Shown here: positions 62,110 through 64,000 of the stretch, in pieces
Layout: every line of letters begins with the position of its first letter
Position numbering within the stretch: the first letter of the stretch is position 1
Origin: Cranoglanis bouderius
Lineage: Eukaryota; Chordata; Actinopteri; Siluriformes; Cranoglanididae
Length of the DNA: 64,000 bases
Direction of reading: 5' to 3'
Assembly: GCA_023630585.1 (NCBI GenBank)
Contig: CM042558.1
Coordinates: forward strand, 3,162,300-3,226,299
Made by a program: the position numbers and the translations under genes
Notes under the pieces: generated by a model
What the model was told of the DNA's origin: nothing
Seen by the model: only the letters and a program-made list of their open reading frames with translations
Database searches by the model: none

Positions 62110-62745
62110 CTTTTCCACATTTTATAGTATTACAACCTGGAATTGAAATGGACCTAATTGGGCTTAATTTCATGAATCTACACAAAATAACAAGTTGGTG
62201 GTGGTGGGGGGATCAAAATCATACTTCTTGTGTTGCTGTGAAACCCCTAAATTGGTCTGCAAATTTAGATCTGGTGCATCCAGATGCCAGAAGTGATATA
62301 ATTAGTTGAATGGAGTCCACATGTATGCAATTAAAGTGTCACGTGTCTCAAGAGCTCTATAAATACACCGGTTCCTGGAAGGCCCCAGAAATTTTTGGAA
62401 AACATGCCTAAAAAAAAAAAAAATAAAAAAAAAAAAAACAAAAAACACAGCATCATGAAGATATGTCTGGACAAAATTCTGGAAAATTATTAATCAGGAT
62501 TTGGTTATAAAATAAAATCTCAAACTTCAAATAAAGAAGCAACCAAGAGGCTAACAGGGGTGGATAAATATCCAGTCACAGCTGTTTTTTTTTTTTATTA
62601 GTAAATAATTTTGAAAGCTATTTTGATTAATATTATGGGCTATTTTGTGTAGATTGGTGTCAAAATATCAATGAAGTCCATTTCAGGACTTCCAGGTTGT
62701 AACACTACGAAACGTTAAAGAGGGGTGAATATGCAAGCCTCTGTA
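62110..62745. mobile_element. Tc1-derived non-autonomous element, degraded
   Basis: Inverted repeats of about 65 bp: TTACAACCTGGAATTGAAAT ... ATCTACACAAAATAAC on the left, and on the right the reverse complement TTACAACCTGGAAGTCCTGA ... ATCTACACAAAATAGC. The interior is short, without transposase. Preceded by a C-run (62069-62083) and short CA tract. Confidence 0.72.
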
Positions 62746-64000
62746 TTAACTCTATTTGAATGTGAACTTCTGGCAGCGAAATGTGTTTCTAGGTCAGTGA
62801 ATGTGACACTGATTTCACCCAGCAGTAAGGGAATGCAGGGATGGTTACCTAACACTGTGCTATGGCTGTAGTAATGTCTGTTAGACTTAAATGTTTTAAT
62901 CTACAAGCCAGTATTTGGTAGGTGACCCATCTCACAGAATCATCCAGTCACGGTTTGTAATTATGCTTAGGTGCTGGTCCTTGTCAGACACACCCTCATA
63001 GTAACACATGTCTAGAAAACCGTGAAGCGCAAATTTGGTTTTGAGGCTTTGTTCTCACACATTAACAAGCATTAAATATGTGCTATTAAAACAAAACAAA
63101 AAAAAAATGTGCCAGAGAAGCATCATTGCTACCGTGTGTGTGTGAAATTCATATAAACCTTTGAGGGATGCTTTCTATACTGAACTGTGATCTGAAAAAT
63201 TGTGTATTTTCCATGTGTAATGACTGTAAAACGAGGTGTGTCTTTCCAATGCTGTGTCAATATCAATGTTTATCTAACACTTCACACCATCCTTCATCTC
63301 TCTCCTGCGTTGGTGGGTTTGCTGAAGAAACAGAAGCTGAGCCAAGCCTGCATTCCTAAGCCATACTTATACACACTTGGCACTTTAAATGCCTACCTTT
63401 GCCCTCCCCTCCAATAAAACACCAAACAAAGACACCTCCCTGTGTAAGTACGAGGTGATCTCCAGCTGTCCTTAGAGCCGAGTACTAAATCAGCAGGAAA
63501 AAGTCCTGTGGAGAGTTGGCCATCACCCTGCCTGTGTTTTAGTTCGCTGTTAGATGAGTGGAAGTGTCAAAAACCTGATTTGCTTCCATGACGGTTGACA
63601 GGAGTAAGCGGCCAGCGAGGGAAGAAGCAAACGGTCATCTCAAAACAGCCGGATCCTAGTGCAAACATCACGTGTTCTGTAAGGTTTGTGTATCGTAGAG
63701 GCACATAAACCAGGTGAGATTTTTCCCATCAGCCATAGAATTTTCTTGCTGAACCCAGGCTGTGCATCTCAGTATTTCTTTCAGTCTCTCTTTTTTGCTT
63801 GTGTGACACGAAAAGGGTTGAATGAACAAGTTGTTTTCTGTTATAAACTATTTCTTCATACATTGATGACAAAATATTCCTACGGTTTTAATGATTCCAC
63901 ATTTCCCTAGGGAGCTTGGTCAAACAGTGTGTCTACCTCCCAAGACAGTCCTAATCTGGCACCCTGTGGAGCCGGGTGTCCCTTGCCTTGCTTGTCTAGA
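62746..64000. other. Non-coding sequence to window end
   Basis: No supported exon or repeat recognised. Confidence 0.5.

Overview
This is vertebrate nuclear DNA, almost certainly from a ray-finned (teleost) fish. Genes are split by short GT-AG introns. The repeats are Tc1-like transposons, fish-type Ty3/Gypsy elements, tRNA-derived SINEs, LINE-1 pieces and very long CA, TA and AAT microsatellites. An otophysan such as a catfish or a relative is my guess from repeat content only. Bacterial features (operons, CRISPR, ribosome binding sites) are absent.

Two muscle-type genes lie head to head. The minus strand from 26364 down to 537 carries a complete voltage-gated sodium channel alpha subunit of the Nav1.4 (scn4a) type. 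I resolved 25 coding exons whose lengths sum to 5499 nt (1832 aa plus stop), with all phases consistent. The four-domain channel has an intact DEKA filter (D370, E765, K1217, A1509), four S4 sensors, a short domain I-II linker and a C-terminal ESII tail. The inactivation particle reads LFM instead of IFM. Two introns break the GT-AG rule: intron 2 is U12-type with AT-AG ends, and intron 22 (91 nt) is AT-AC with a U2-like 5' splice site. The plus strand from 47487 to 51736 carries a 151-aa essential (alkali) myosin light chain in six coding exons, behind a clear TATA box. About 21 kb of non-coding DNA lies between the two start codons.

Mobile elements explain much of the intron length. Intron 17 holds an LTR-flanked Gypsy remnant in which integrase precedes reverse transcriptase. 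Intron 15 holds a truncated Tc1 element that abuts the next exon. Intron 11 holds a Tc1 element (14837-20255) split by a 4.16-kb LTR retrotransposon (15977-20133) with a 5-bp target duplication. That LTR element has a gag-like ORF and long Ser/Pro/Cys-rich repeats but no recognisable pol. A second element at 40432-43304 fuses gag, protease and the start of reverse transcriptase in frame to the same kind of repeat domain. Its 3' LTR fragment runs directly into half of a Tc1 element, which also holds a solo LTR.

Downstream of the light chain (52.3-64 kb) I see SINE, LINE and microsatellite sequence plus a CpG-rich segment near 57.3-58.2 kb that looks like the first non-coding exon of a rightward gene leaving the window. 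Exon boundaries were derived by eye from translation, splice sites and phase; paralog assignment (scn4aa or scn4ab) and species are not settled.
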